Source of the DNA: Vreelandella sp031769195 | GTDB taxonomy: Bacteria; Pseudomonadota; Gammaproteobacteria; Pseudomonadales; Halomonadaceae | Direction of reading: 5' to 3' | Length of the DNA: 64,000 nt | Assembly: GCF_031769195.1 (NCBI RefSeq) | Contig: NZ_JAVHNP010000001.1 | Span: 866,892 to 930,891, forward strand | Shown: piece after piece, positions 54,995-63,719 of the stretch | Numbering within the stretch: position 1 is the first letter of the stretch | How the letters are laid out: each line of letters starts with the position of its first letter | Notes under the pieces: model-generated | The model's input: only the letters and a program-made list of their open reading frames with translations | Told to the model about the DNA's origin: nothing | The model's database searches: none | Translations under genes and position numbers: made by a program

Positions 54995-55354
54995 TTAGTG
55001 CCGCTTGCGCACCGGTGATTTCGGCTTAAAGCCGGGCGGTTTCGTCGCCAGCCAGTCAACAAAGGCGCGGATATCCGCATCCGCCATCAGCGCCTCTACA
55101 TTGGCAAAGCGATCCGCCAGTTCACGTTCGCTATATAAGCGATGAATATGCTTATGGCAGGGGTGGCATAACCACACAATCGCGGTTAAGCGCTCTTCGC
55201 GGCTGTGGCGCTTTTGATAGCGCGGCTTGTTATGCAGCGTTCGAGGAATGAGGTGATGTTTGGTGAGCGGCGACTCTCGTTGGCACAGTTCGCAGCCTTT
55301 TGGTTTAGGTGGCGGGGAGAGCGCATGGGCGCCAGAGTCCGACGATGGGGTCAC
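54995..55354 (-). CDS. HNH endonuclease-domain protein
   Basis: A 119-residue protein with a zinc-ribbon HNH core: Cys21-x2-Cys24, then TKHHLIPRTLHNKP (His33/His34, Asn42) and Cys63-x2-Cys66 in WLCHPCHKHIHRLYSE. This resembles the small stand-alone HNH proteins found across proteobacteria, whose role is unknown. The first 19 residues are low-complexity (Ser/Pro). No phage or restriction genes are adjacent. Confidence 0.85.
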   Translation of the reverse strand: MTPSSDSGAHALSPPPKPKGCELCQRESPLTKHHLIPRTLHNKPRYQKRHSREERLTAIVWLCHPCHKHIHRLYSERELADRFANVEALMADADIRAFVDWLATKPPGFKPKSPVRKRH

Positions 55355-55476
55355 GATAAATACCTCGCGCTGACAACGACTAAACGGTAATACCGGCGGA
55401 TCGCGCTGTCTGACAGCAGCGCCGCTCTAACAGCATCATGCTAATCATCACATAATAAAAGAAAGGAAAACGCCTC

Positions 55477-56283
55477 ATGGTAGAAGTTCCGCTCACATGG
55501 CAACTGGCAAAACTTGGCCTCTCTATTAGCATGGTGCTTGGGTTAGGCACGATTGCTGTGCGCGCGAGCCCGCGCGTTGCTGGGCTCTTGTCAGGCTACC
55601 CGCTAGGTACCGCACTGGCGCTATTTTTCATCGGCTTAGAGATATCACCCACCTTTGCCACCCAAAGCGCGGTGCACACGCTGGCCGGGTTTACCGCCAC
55701 CATGGCGCTGGGAGCGGGCTATTTACTGACCGGCCGACAATCTGGCGTTAAGGGCATTATCGGCGGCGTGCTAGGCGGTTTTGCGGCATGGCTTGCGGTC
55801 AGCACCCTGCTGGCACAGTTCAACTTTACTCGCCTCAGCGGCACGCTGGTCACCCTGTGTGCGATCATGGTGTTTAGCTGGCTGTTTCGGCGTATCCCCG
55901 ATGTTAAAAGCACGGCGAGTCGCGCCTTTTCATGGCCTGCGCTCGCAGCACGAGCAGGGCTCGCCACGGTGATTATTTTTGCCATTACCCGCGTTGCACA
56001 CTGGCTGCCACCCGAGTGGGCAGGCACGCTGGCCGCGTTCCCTGTCACCATGCTGCCGTTTTTGCTCATTCTGCATTTCAGCCATGGCCATGCCTCTGTG
56101 GCAACGGTCATTAAGCATTATCCCATGGGCCTTGGCTCGCTACTGAGCTACACCCTGTGCGTTTCCTATACCTACAGCACGCTAGGGCTTCTCTGGGGAA
56201 CGCTGGCAGGTTTTCTTGCCGCTACCCTATGGCTACTGGGCTGGATGCAGTTAACCGCTTGGTATCAGCGCCGCAACGCTTGA
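55477..56283 (+). CDS. Multi-pass membrane protein with internal duplication, function unknown
   Basis: A 268-residue inner-membrane protein with about eight hydrophobic segments. Two related stretches, RVAGLLSGYPLGTALALFFI and EWAGTLAAFPVTMLPFLLIL, each followed by a charged/aromatic end, suggest two repeated halves as in small transporters (GlpM-like pattern). I cannot name the family with confidence. AAGGAA precedes the ATG. It stands alone between the HNH gene and the thioesterase. Confidence 0.75.
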   Translation: MVEVPLTWQLAKLGLSISMVLGLGTIAVRASPRVAGLLSGYPLGTALALFFIGLEISPTFATQSAVHTLAGFTATMALGAGYLLTGRQSGVKGIIGGVLGGFAAWLAVSTLLAQFNFTRLSGTLVTLCAIMVFSWLFRRIPDVKSTASRAFSWPALAARAGLATVIIFAITRVAHWLPPEWAGTLAAFPVTMLPFLLILHFSHGHASVATVIKHYPMGLGSLLSYTLCVSYTYSTLGLLWGTLAGFLAATLWLLGWMQLTAWYQRRNA

Positions 56284-56353
56284 CCAAGCGCTCGCTTGGG
56301 TTAATTCTGGTGCAGGTCGCCTACCGTCAACAGCCAATAATAAGGAGAGCGCT

Positions 56354-56761
56354 ATGTTCACTCGCACCATTGAGCCTGCTTTTTACGATACCGATGCCTT
56401 AGGTCATATTAATAATACGCGCCTACCGGCCTGGTTTGAGCTTGCCCGCAACGATCTGTTCAAGCTCTTCACGCCAGACCTCAACCCCAAACAGTGGCGC
56501 TTGATCATGGCGCGCATGGAAGTGGATTACCGCGCTGAACTGTTTTACGGCCACGACATCGAAATCCGTACCTATTTAACGCGCCTAGGCAATAGCTCGT
56601 TTACGGTAACCCAGGAAGCGCGCCAGCATGGTACGCTAACCAACCTAGGGCATACGGTGATGGTGCAGTATGACCACCACGAAAAGCGCGCTGTGCCTAT
56701 TGAGGGCGCGCTTCGCGATGCGCTTGAGGCGCATTTGGAGACCGCCCACGCCCCGGCTTAA
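56354..56761 (+). CDS. Acyl-CoA thioesterase, 4HBT (YbgC-type) family
   Basis: A 135-residue hot-dog thioesterase. The N-terminal signature is YDTDALGHINNTRLPAWFE, with catalytic Asp14 and the HINN motif; strands ARMEVDYRAELFYGHDIEI and NLGHTVMVQYDHHEKRAVPI complete the fold. It hydrolyses acyl-CoA thioesters; chain-length preference is unknown. TAAGGAG precedes the start. First of four closely spaced rightward genes. Confidence 0.9.
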   Translation: MFTRTIEPAFYDTDALGHINNTRLPAWFELARNDLFKLFTPDLNPKQWRLIMARMEVDYRAELFYGHDIEIRTYLTRLGNSSFTVTQEARQHGTLTNLGHTVMVQYDHHEKRAVPIEGALRDALEAHLETAHAPA

Positions 56762-56797
56762 TCTTTTCCCGCTTAGCGGGGCATTCCAGGAGCGCCC

Positions 56798-57100
56798 ATG
56801 GCTATCCGCTATAATCTCTGGATTGATCCTGACAACACGGCGCAGCATCGCGCCGTGGAAGCTGACCTTGAGCGCTACTTTATGGAGCGCTTCGCGGATT
56901 ACCCGCATATCCGCTTGTTCGGCGCAGACCCCTACGATTATGATGCCCCGTTCAATCGACTATACGACGTGCTAATGGCTCGCGCGGCCGAGTACTGCGA
57001 GGAAAAGTGGCGCTATGTGGCGTCTCCTGAGCAGCTCAACCGCTGCTTCTTCCGCGCCGTTGGCCGCTCGACTAAATTTGTGCAAGACGACCGACAGTGA
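56798..57100 (+). CDS. Protein of unknown function, 100 aa
   Basis: A small soluble protein beginning MAIRYNLWIDPDNTAQHRAV, rich in Tyr, Arg and Asp, with LERYFMERFADYPHIRLFG and DAPFNRLYDVLMARAAEYCEEKW. I do not recognise a domain. GGAGCGCCC precedes the start. It sits 36 bp after the thioesterase and 12 bp before the DUF501 gene, so it is probably co-transcribed. Confidence 0.75.
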   Translation: MAIRYNLWIDPDNTAQHRAVEADLERYFMERFADYPHIRLFGADPYDYDAPFNRLYDVLMARAAEYCEEKWRYVASPEQLNRCFFRAVGRSTKFVQDDRQ

Positions 57101-57112
57101 GACTTCTACGTA

Positions 57113-57634
57113 ATGGTAATTCGTACCGACCAAGCACCCGACGAGCGCCAACTGGCGATTATTACCCAACAGCTCGGGCGAGCACCTCGCGGTATTGAAG
57201 CCGTTGCAGCCACAGATGCTAACGGCACGCCGTTAGTGCTTCGCATGGCCCCCATCGTGGATGGCAAGCCTTTCCCTACGCTCTACTGGCTCTGTTCGGA
57301 CCTGCTGAAAATCGAAATCTCACGCATTGAAGCCGTAGGTGTCATCAAGTCGTTGGAACAGCGCCTTCAAGAGGAGCCTGATTTTCTCGCCGCTTACCAG
57401 CAGAGCCACCAGGACTATGTTGCTGCCCGCTGGCGCTTTATGAGCGATGCCCAGCGCGAAGAAGTGGCCCGCCTAGGCTACACCGACGTGCTTACCGAGC
57501 GCGGCGTAGGCGGCATTAGCAACTGGCAGCAAGTACGCTGCCTGCATACTCAATACGCCCACCACCTGTGCGGTAATAATGTGATTGGACAGTGGATGGA
57601 CGAACACTATGACGTACAGCGCTGCCTGGGCTAA
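57113..57634 (+). CDS. DUF501 domain-containing protein
   Basis: A 173-residue protein matching DUF501: QQLGRAPRGIEAVAATDANGTPLVLRMAPIV, PFPTLYWLCSDLLKIEISRIEAVGVI, and a C-terminal Cys/His cluster (VRCLHTQYAHHLCGNNVIGQWMDEH) that could bind metal. In other bacteria DUF501 genes often sit next to ppx or eno; neither is here. Function unknown. The start lacks a strong Shine-Dalgarno. Confidence 0.88.
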   Translation: MVIRTDQAPDERQLAIITQQLGRAPRGIEAVAATDANGTPLVLRMAPIVDGKPFPTLYWLCSDLLKIEISRIEAVGVIKSLEQRLQEEPDFLAAYQQSHQDYVAARWRFMSDAQREEVARLGYTDVLTERGVGGISNWQQVRCLHTQYAHHLCGNNVIGQWMDEHYDVQRCLG

Positions 57635-57693
57635 GCCGCCCTTAACGGTATGGTTAGCGCTACACTGGCTCTTCGCGATAAGGACGCTTCAAC

Positions 57694-58239
57694 ATGTCAC
57701 GTATCTGTGTGTATCTCGGCTCTCGGGAAGGCAATAGCCCGGCTTTTCGTCAAGCGGCTCGTGCACTTGGCACCGCCTTAGGGCAGCGCGGCCACACCCT
57801 GGTGTACGGCGGCGCCCGCATCGGGCTAATGGGGGAGCTGGCTAACGCAGTGCTGGACGCTGGCGGCAGTGTCATTGGCGTGATGCCCGATCATCTGGTT
57901 GAGCGGGAGCAAGCGCATTTTGGCCTAACCGAACTTATCCGCGTGCCCAATATGCACGAGCGCAAGGCTACGATGGCCGCCAATGCCGACGCGTTTATCG
58001 CCCTGCCCGGCGGTATCGGCACTTTTGAAGAGCTGTTTGAGATTTGGACCTGGGGCTACTTAGGGCTGCATAACAAACCGATGGGCCTATTGGATACCGA
58101 TGGTTTTTATACACCGCTGCTCACTTTTCTTGATAGCACGGTTGGGCACGGTTTCTTAGCCCAAACAACCCGCGACATGCTGCTAGATGCCCCCACGCCC
58201 ACACAGCTGCTGGACGCATTAGAAGCGCAGTTAGCTTAA
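57694..58239 (+). CDS. LOG family protein (cytokinin riboside 5'-monophosphate phosphoribohydrolase-like)
   Basis: A 181-residue Rossmann-like protein with MHERK (87-91) and PGGIGTFEE (105-113), the paired motifs of LOG/TIGR00730 proteins. Relatives cleave the N-glycosidic bond of AMP or cytokinin nucleotides. The N-terminal GSREGNSPAF and YGGARIGLMG are conserved. The bacterial role is probably nucleotide salvage. The 122 bp that follow hold no clear feature. Confidence 0.9.
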   Translation: MSRICVYLGSREGNSPAFRQAARALGTALGQRGHTLVYGGARIGLMGELANAVLDAGGSVIGVMPDHLVEREQAHFGLTELIRVPNMHERKATMAANADAFIALPGGIGTFEELFEIWTWGYLGLHNKPMGLLDTDGFYTPLLTFLDSTVGHGFLAQTTRDMLLDAPTPTQLLDALEAQLA

Positions 58240-58361
58240 CCAAAAAACGTGAAGACACAGAGGGCGTAGGGAAGAAAAGCTTAAAGGCAGAACCGAGTCG
58301 AGTTGCGGCTATGACCAAGAACTGTGACGAAGAACTCTGCGTTGAGGACTATATGCGAGCG

Positions 58362-58868
58362 CTATGCCTTAATGGTCAGCGCTCGGGTGCGCTGGTAGGT
58401 TAGCTGAAGCAAGCGGGCATCTTCGCCCGCACGGTGACGATGGATGCCTTGCTCAGCAATCACCGACTCTTTTGTGTCGCTCCACATCGCCTGCTGCTCT
58501 TCACTCAACAAAATACGCAGCGCCTCTAAACGAAAGCGAGGCAACATGCCAGCGTGATGGAAGAGCAACGACAACCACGTATTATCATACCCCCAGCTAT
58601 CGCTGTAGGCTTTGCCCAGCTCGCGCAGCTCATCATTTAGCCACTGTGCTACCTGACGCACGGGGTGCCCTTCACTCATCAGCCGCTCGCGGGAAATGCC
58701 ATGCAGCAACTCCGCCTTAGGATCCCAATGGACCCACTCCTCTAACGGCTGAATAAGAAACGCGCAGCAGCTACCGTCGGCACGGGCAATGCCAACTTCA
58801 ATAGGGTAGCTGCCACGCCCGAATCCGGACGCTTCAATATCAAGCACTGTGGGTAGCGTCTCGGACAC
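58362..58868 (-). CDS. DEDD-type 3'-5' exonuclease-like protein
   Basis: A 168-residue DnaQ-fold protein: DIEASGFGRGSYPIEVG (Asp10, Glu12), a middle Asp in YSDSWGYDNTWL, and HRAGEDARLL (His145, Asp150), so the DEDDh residues appear complete. There is no extra domain. It may process RNA or DNA ends; the substrate is unknown. It follows the Sel1 gene in the same direction by 38 bp. Confidence 0.85.
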   Translation of the reverse strand: MSETLPTVLDIEASGFGRGSYPIEVGIARADGSCCAFLIQPLEEWVHWDPKAELLHGISRERLMSEGHPVRQVAQWLNDELRELGKAYSDSWGYDNTWLSLLFHHAGMLPRFRLEALRILLSEEQQAMWSDTKESVIAEQGIHRHRAGEDARLLQLTYQRTRALTIKA

Positions 58869-58906
58869 TGACTTCCTCTTTTACGTATCGCAACCTGACG
58901 TGCGCA

Positions 58907-59401
58907 TTAGGCGGCCGCCATCTCCACAACCGGCTGACGCTCTGCTACACGCTGCCAGTAATCGGCCTGTTCATTGTCGACTGCTAGGCCTAACTCACCT
59001 AAGCGATAGGCACGCGCTAAGCGCTCGGCGGCTAAATAGTGGCCTGCCTGCGCGGCACGAGCGTACCAAGTCACCGCATAATCTTCACGACGTGGGTACT
59101 GAACGCAGCCGTGTTCATGAATTTGCGCTACCTGATACTGTGACTTTACATCGCCTGCCTGGGCAGCTTCCAGCACATAGCGCGCACCGCGGGCTTTATC
59201 CTGAGGAGATAAGCTGCGATGAAACAGCATATGCCCATAAATCGATTGCGCATCAGGATGCCCCGCTTCTGCACACCGTTTAAACAGACGCATAGTGAGA
59301 CGCTGCGTACGCGGTGAGCGCGGTAGTAACCAACGCGTGTGAAACAGCTGCTCGGCTAGACGAAATTCCAACCGGGTAAACAACGATGATGCCTGCGGCA
59401 T
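58907..59401 (-). CDS. Sel1-like (TPR) repeat protein
   Basis: A 164-residue helical protein with about three Sel1 units: MRLFKRCAEAGHPDAQSIYGHML, ARYVLEAAQAGDVKSQYQVAQIHEHG and VTWYARAAQAGHYLAAERLARAY. No signal peptide is seen, so it is probably a cytosolic adaptor. The partner is unknown. Confidence 0.87.
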   Translation of the reverse strand: MPQASSLFTRLEFRLAEQLFHTRWLLPRSPRTQRLTMRLFKRCAEAGHPDAQSIYGHMLFHRSLSPQDKARGARYVLEAAQAGDVKSQYQVAQIHEHGCVQYPRREDYAVTWYARAAQAGHYLAAERLARAYRLGELGLAVDNEQADYWQRVAERQPVVEMAAA

Positions 59402-59649
59402 GGCAAACCACCCTGCCTATCTGTTGAGACCTTCGGCTAACCATCTCACCTACAGCGACGGCTAACCATACGATAAACCGGCGCTTGGCCGGTCGATGGG
59501 CTGGCAAGCATACGCCTGCCTTCGCCATGACTCAACCCTCTTGATTTGCTGCTTTTGTAGACCCTCGCTAACATGCCTTCCACACACGCGTATTGGCGGT
59601 GTTGATCTCTCTAATACAGCGATTACTTTGCCTTAGTAAGGAGACAGTC

Positions 59650-60681
59650 ATGCAAACACGTCCACTGGGTAGGACCGGAATGGAGGTCAGTCGACTCTGT
59701 TTGGGCACGATGACCTTCGGCGAGCAAAACAGTGAAACCGAAGCTCATGAGCAGCTTGATCGCGCCGTCGCCTTCGGCATTAACTTTATCGACACTGCTG
59801 AAATGTATCCGGTGCCGCCTAAGGCCGATACTCAAGGATTAACAGAGAGCTATATTGGCAGTTGGTTAAAAGCGCGTGGCGCGCGTGACGATGTCATTAT
59901 CGCCACCAAGGCTGCCGGGCCGGGGTTAGATCATATTCGCGGTGGCCCTAAAATGAGTCGCGATCACCTGCATCAAGCCATCGATACCAGCCTTGAGCGG
60001 CTGAACACTGACTACGTTGACCTTTATCAACTGCACTGGCCTGATCGTAACACCAACTTTTTCGGTAAGCTGGGCTATACCCATTCAGAGCAAGAAGATG
60101 CCACGCCGCTTGAAGAGACGCTCTCCGCGCTTAAAGAGCTGGTCGATGCAGGCAAGATTCGCGCCGTGGGCCTTTCGAATGACACGCCGTGGGGCGTGAT
60201 GCGCATGCTACAGCTCTCTGACCAGTTGGGTTTGCCTCGCGTCGCTTCTATCCAAAACCCGTATAACCTATTAAACCGTTCGTTTGAGGTGGGCTTGGCA
60301 GAGATTGCCCATCGTGAAGATGTGGGTCTTCTGGCCTATTCACCGCTGGGGTTTGGTGTGCTATCCGGGAAGTACCTCAACGGTGCCCAGCCGCCAAAAG
60401 GCCGCTTGACGCTGTACGAACGCTTTAAGCGCTATACCTCTCCAGAAGCTGAAGCAGCGACCCAGGCGTACGTGAATGTGGCTAAAGAGCACGGGCTCGA
60501 CCCGGCGCAAATGGCGCTGGCGTTTGTTAACTCTCGCAGCTTCCTCACCAGTAACATCATTGGCGCCACGACCATGGACCAGCTGGAAAGCAATCTGGCC
60601 AGCGAGAGCCTCAAGCTGGATGAGGAGGTCTTAACTGCTCTTGATGACATCCACCGTCGTATGCCCAACCCCTGCCCTTAA
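59650..60681 (+). CDS. NADP(H)-dependent aldo-keto reductase (Tas-like)
   Basis: A 343-residue AKR with the catalytic tetrad Asp48, Tyr53 (IDTAEMYP), Lys87 (ATKAAGP) and His129 (YQLHWPDR). The N-terminus MQTRPLGRTGMEVSRLCLGTM and the insert NTNFFGKLGYTHSE resemble E. coli Tas (346 residues). The physiological carbonyl substrate is unknown. AAGGAG precedes the ATG. The 248-bp upstream gap contains a possible TTGCTG-N17-TAACAT promoter near 59547-59575 but nothing stronger. Confidence 0.92.
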   Translation: MQTRPLGRTGMEVSRLCLGTMTFGEQNSETEAHEQLDRAVAFGINFIDTAEMYPVPPKADTQGLTESYIGSWLKARGARDDVIIATKAAGPGLDHIRGGPKMSRDHLHQAIDTSLERLNTDYVDLYQLHWPDRNTNFFGKLGYTHSEQEDATPLEETLSALKELVDAGKIRAVGLSNDTPWGVMRMLQLSDQLGLPRVASIQNPYNLLNRSFEVGLAEIAHREDVGLLAYSPLGFGVLSGKYLNGAQPPKGRLTLYERFKRYTSPEAEAATQAYVNVAKEHGLDPAQMALAFVNSRSFLTSNIIGATTMDQLESNLASESLKLDEEVLTALDDIHRRMPNPCP

Positions 60682-60775
60682 CGGCTCCTATCGCACCGAT
60701 AGCCTCGGCCATTGCCGAGGCTTGATATAATCGCCCCATCGACAATCTTTTTTGTCACGGCCTTAGGAGCACGCC

Positions 60776-61555
60776 ATGCTGAGCGTTATTTCACCTGCCA
60801 AAACGCTAGATTTTGAAACGCCCTCCACCACCGACAACGTTACCCAACCTGACTTCCTCGACCATAGTCAGCCGTTGATTGATATCTTGCGCGGCTACTC
60901 GCCACAGCAGCTGAGCGAGCTTATGGGTATTAGCGATAAGCTGGCGGGGCTCAATGCCGCCCGTTTTGCCGACTGGCAGCCGCCCTTCTCGCTTGAAAAC
61001 GCTAAACCTGCGGTTCAAGCCTTTCAGGGGGATGTGTATACCGGGCTTGAAGCGGAGACCTTTAGCGAAGCGGATAACCAGTTCGCCCAGCAGCATTTAC
61101 GTATTTTATCCGGCCTGTATGGCTTGCTGCGCCCGCTAGATCTGATCCAGGCGTATCGGCTGGAAATGGGCACCAAGCTACCTAACGAGGCGGGCAAAGA
61201 TCTCTATGCCTACTGGAAGCCCACGCTAACCGCCGCGCTCAATAGCGCCATTCAGGACAGCGGCTCGAAGGTGCTGGTGAACCTAGCCTCTAACGAGTAC
61301 TTCAAAGCCGTAGATACAAAGAAGCTGAATGCTCGGGTCATTACACCGGTATTTAAGGATGAAAAGAACGGCACCTTCAAAATCATCAGCTTCTACGCCA
61401 AAAAAGCGCGCGGGTTAATGAGTGCGTGGATTATCCAGCAACACATTAATGATCCCGACGCGCTCACAGGCTTTAATGTGGCCGGTTACCGTTTTGATGC
61501 TGCCGCCTCTGAAGGTGATACGCTCGTCTTCACACGGCGCGAAACCGACCGCTGA
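60776..61555 (+). CDS. yaaA: Peroxide stress protein YaaA
   Basis: A 259-residue DUF328/YaaA protein: MLSVISPAKTLDFETP, AARFADWQPPF, FQGDVYTGLEAETF, LRILSGLYGLLRPLDLIQAYRLEMGTKL and FKIISFYAKKARGLMSAWII are near-diagnostic. In E. coli it limits free iron and DNA damage during peroxide stress. Its stop is two bases from the convergent isochorismatase stop (shared palindrome TGATATCA). Confidence 0.96.
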   Translation: MLSVISPAKTLDFETPSTTDNVTQPDFLDHSQPLIDILRGYSPQQLSELMGISDKLAGLNAARFADWQPPFSLENAKPAVQAFQGDVYTGLEAETFSEADNQFAQQHLRILSGLYGLLRPLDLIQAYRLEMGTKLPNEAGKDLYAYWKPTLTAALNSAIQDSGSKVLVNLASNEYFKAVDTKKLNARVITPVFKDEKNGTFKIISFYAKKARGLMSAWIIQQHINDPDALTGFNVAGYRFDAAASEGDTLVFTRRETDR

Positions 61556-61557
61556 TA

Positions 61558-62133
61558 TCAGTAGAATGTGACCGCTTGTGCAGAGCGCGGCTTTAAAAAG
61601 CGCTGATGCACCTCTTTAAAGGTGGCCGTGTCGCAGCGGTAGAGCCATTCATAGGCCACCATATCCGCTGTCACCGCTACCGCACCGTTGGCACACGCAC
61701 GCTGGCGCGCAAGGCGCGCTTCTTCTGCTCGGCGGCTGGCGGTGGCTTCACTGAGCCAAAACACCTCGTACCCCGCCTCCAAGAGCCCAAGCGCGCTCTG
61801 CAGTACGCAGATATGCGCTTCGGTACCACACACCACCACCTGCTTGCGTTCAAGCGCGCTCAGCGCTTGGCTAAACGGCTCCTCTTCAGTTGCACTAAAA
61901 TGCCGCTTTTGCCACACCGTGTATGCGCCTAAGTCCTCCAACAGCGTCGGCGCAGTGCCACCCAGCCGCTCAGGATACTGCTCGGTCAGCCATACCGGCA
62001 CCTGCAAAGCACTGGCAATACCCGCAAGCCAAGCGGCTTCTTTAATCGCCGCCTCGCCACCCTCAATCACGGGCAGTAAACCAGCTTGAAAATCGATCAT
62101 TAATAAGACGCTTTGAGTGTGATCTAAACGCAC
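61558..62133 (-). CDS. Isochorismatase-family cysteine hydrolase
   Basis: A 191-residue hydrolase with the catalytic triad Asp14 (MIDFQAGLL), Lys76 (WQKRHFSA) and Cys109 (GTEAHICVLQSALGLL). These are the YcaC-type proteins acting on small amides or imidic substrates; the exact substrate is unknown. Monocistronic; the start is preceded by GGAG. Confidence 0.9.
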   Translation of the reverse strand: MRLDHTQSVLLMIDFQAGLLPVIEGGEAAIKEAAWLAGIASALQVPVWLTEQYPERLGGTAPTLLEDLGAYTVWQKRHFSATEEEPFSQALSALERKQVVVCGTEAHICVLQSALGLLEAGYEVFWLSEATASRRAEEARLARQRACANGAVAVTADMVAYEWLYRCDTATFKEVHQRFLKPRSAQAVTFY

Positions 62134-62275
62134 TTTTCGCTCCTTTTTTTGTCTTTATAGTGGACTCCACCTTCACCCAGGCGAGGCATTACACGGTAAA
62201 CTGACGCTCCACTCTTTTCTATCTGCTTCGTAAAGAAGCGGCTGGCACTACCTGCATCCTTATTGGAGAATCAAC

Positions 62276-63133
62276 ATGTTAAGGCAATTTTTTGTCATGC
62301 TGCTGGTTAGCGTTATGGGCTTTAGCGCCGCTATCGAGCACGCCGAGGCGCGACGGTTAGGCGGAGGTAGCAATATGGGCAGCGTTTCACGCTCTGCCGA
62401 CCGCCCCGCCAGCACCCCCGCACAACAACAGGCACAAGGCACCCAGCAACAGGGCGCTGGCGCAGCGACTGCTGCTCGCCGTGGTGGCATGGGCGGAATG
62501 ATGGGCGGCTTGCTCGCCGGTGGTTTGCTGGCAGCACTCTTCTTCGGCGGCGCGTTTGATGAGCTGCGCATTATGGACCTGCTGCTAATGGCAGGCATCG
62601 CAGCGCTAGCCATCTTCGCTTTCCGCGCCTTCATGCGGCAGCGACGCCCCGCATCGGCCACCGCCCCAGCAGGCTATCAGCGTGAGCGTCAAGAGACGCA
62701 GCACACCCCTACCAGCAACTTCACCGCCGCTCCTGGGAGCTTAGCAAGCGGCTTGCAGAGCACGCCAGCTTGGTTTGATAAAGAGCGCTTCCTGGGAGGT
62801 GCAAAAGAGCACTTTATGACGCTCCAACGCGCCTGGGATAATAACGATTTCAGTCAAATCCAGGAGTATGTAACCCCTGAGCTTTATAACCTGCTGCGCC
62901 AAGAGCGTGCTGAGCAGCCTGCTAATAACCAAACGGAGGTTGTTAGACTGTTCGCCGAACTAGGCGATGTTAACGAGTATGATGGCCATGCTGAAGCGAC
63001 CGTGATCTTCCACGGTGTATTAGATGAAAACGGTGAGCAAACGGAGTTCAACGAAACGTGGCACCTGACTCGCAGCATGCGCGATCAAGCCCCCTGGTAT
63101 CTGCAAGGCATTGAGCAAAACCCAGGCGCATAA
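62276..63133 (+). CDS. Tim44-like domain protein
   Basis: A 285-residue envelope protein. A signal-like N-terminus (FFVMLLVSVMGFSAAIEHAEA) is followed by a Gly/Gln/Ala low-complexity region, a Gly/Met-rich hydrophobic segment (GMGGMMGGLLAGGLLAALFFGG) and a second hydrophobic segment (LLLMAGIAALAIFAF). The C-terminal Tim44-like domain (from about 160) runs FLGGAKEHFMTLQRAWDNNDF to WHLTRSMRDQAPWYLQGIEQ. Function in bacteria is unknown. Ends at a strong terminator. Confidence 0.9.
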   Translation: MLRQFFVMLLVSVMGFSAAIEHAEARRLGGGSNMGSVSRSADRPASTPAQQQAQGTQQQGAGAATAARRGGMGGMMGGLLAGGLLAALFFGGAFDELRIMDLLLMAGIAALAIFAFRAFMRQRRPASATAPAGYQRERQETQHTPTSNFTAAPGSLASGLQSTPAWFDKERFLGGAKEHFMTLQRAWDNNDFSQIQEYVTPELYNLLRQERAEQPANNQTEVVRLFAELGDVNEYDGHAEATVIFHGVLDENGEQTEFNETWHLTRSMRDQAPWYLQGIEQNPGA

Positions 63134-63175
63134 ACCCAGATACATAGGCGCACGATTGAATAAGCCTTAAAACGC

Positions 63176-63205
63176 AAAACAGCCGCTTCTTAGCGGCTGT
63201 TTTTG
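63176..63205 (+). terminator. Terminator of the Tim44-like gene
   Basis: An 8-bp stem (ACAGCCGC / GCGGCTGT, 63179-63186 and 63193-63200) with a 6-nt loop, then T5, about 45 bp after the stop. Confidence 0.9.
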
Positions 63206-63258
63206 TATCGATACTCTTTCAAGCTACTCGATAGCATCATGATAAGCGACGGGCTCGC

Positions 63259-63447
63259 TTAGTCCTCGGCGGACTCTTCAATATTCTCGCCCATCTCTTC
63301 CAGGCTCTCGCCTGCGTCTTCCATGCTCTCATCGATATTTTCACCAGCCTCTTCCGCTGGGCCTTGATTATCACAAGCGGCCAAACCGCCCATCATCATG
63401 GCCATCAGTAATGCGAGTGCAAGCTTCTTCATTAATGGGGTACTCAT
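63259..63447 (-). CDS. Small acidic lipoprotein with short internal repeats
   Basis: A 62-residue predicted lipoprotein. The hydrophobic signal LALALLMAMMMGGLAAC ends in a lipobox with Cys25, followed by Asp at +2, which in E. coli favours inner-membrane retention. The mature part is almost only Glu, Asp, Gly, Ser, Met and Ala in an 11-residue-like repeat (AGENIDESMED / AGESLEEMGEN / IEESAED), probably an amphipathic acidic helix. ATG 63447 has GGAGAGG upstream. Size recalls entericidin-type lipoproteins, but I do not assign it. Confidence 0.78.
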   Translation of the reverse strand: MSTPLMKKLALALLMAMMMGGLAACDNQGPAEEAGENIDESMEDAGESLEEMGENIEESAED

Positions 63448-63677
63448 ATCGCCTCTCCTCCTGAGATGGTGCTTCAATAATAGCTACCCATCTATCTTAG
63501 TTGCTCGCCACGCCCACCGCCACCACAGCCTAGTAACCCCTTGTTATTTAATTTCTTAAAACGCTTGTTTCAAGGAAGCTTTGTGCATATCTCGGTATAG
63601 ATCAGAGAAAGCAAAAAGCCCCGCGCAGGCTATGCACGGAGCTTGAGGGGGCGCACGTTGACGTTTCAAGCGCGCAA

Positions 63678-63703
63678 CAAAAAACCCAGTCTATTGGCTG
63701 GGT
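63678..63703 (-). terminator. Terminator of the rRNA operon
   Basis: On the minus strand ACCCAG ... CTGGGT (63703-63698 and 63689-63684), then T6, 17 bp after the 5S 3' end. A second GC-rich structure followed by T5 (about 63610-63655) may back it up. The rest of the gap back to the lipoprotein gene holds nothing I can assign. Confidence 0.85.
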
Positions 63704-63719
63704 TCTTTGCAGTATAAGT

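Noticed and set aside
58240..58361. Possible small RNA or gene between the LOG and exonuclease genes
   Set aside because: No open frame with a ribosome binding site, no hairpin-T-run, and no promoter of quality was seen.
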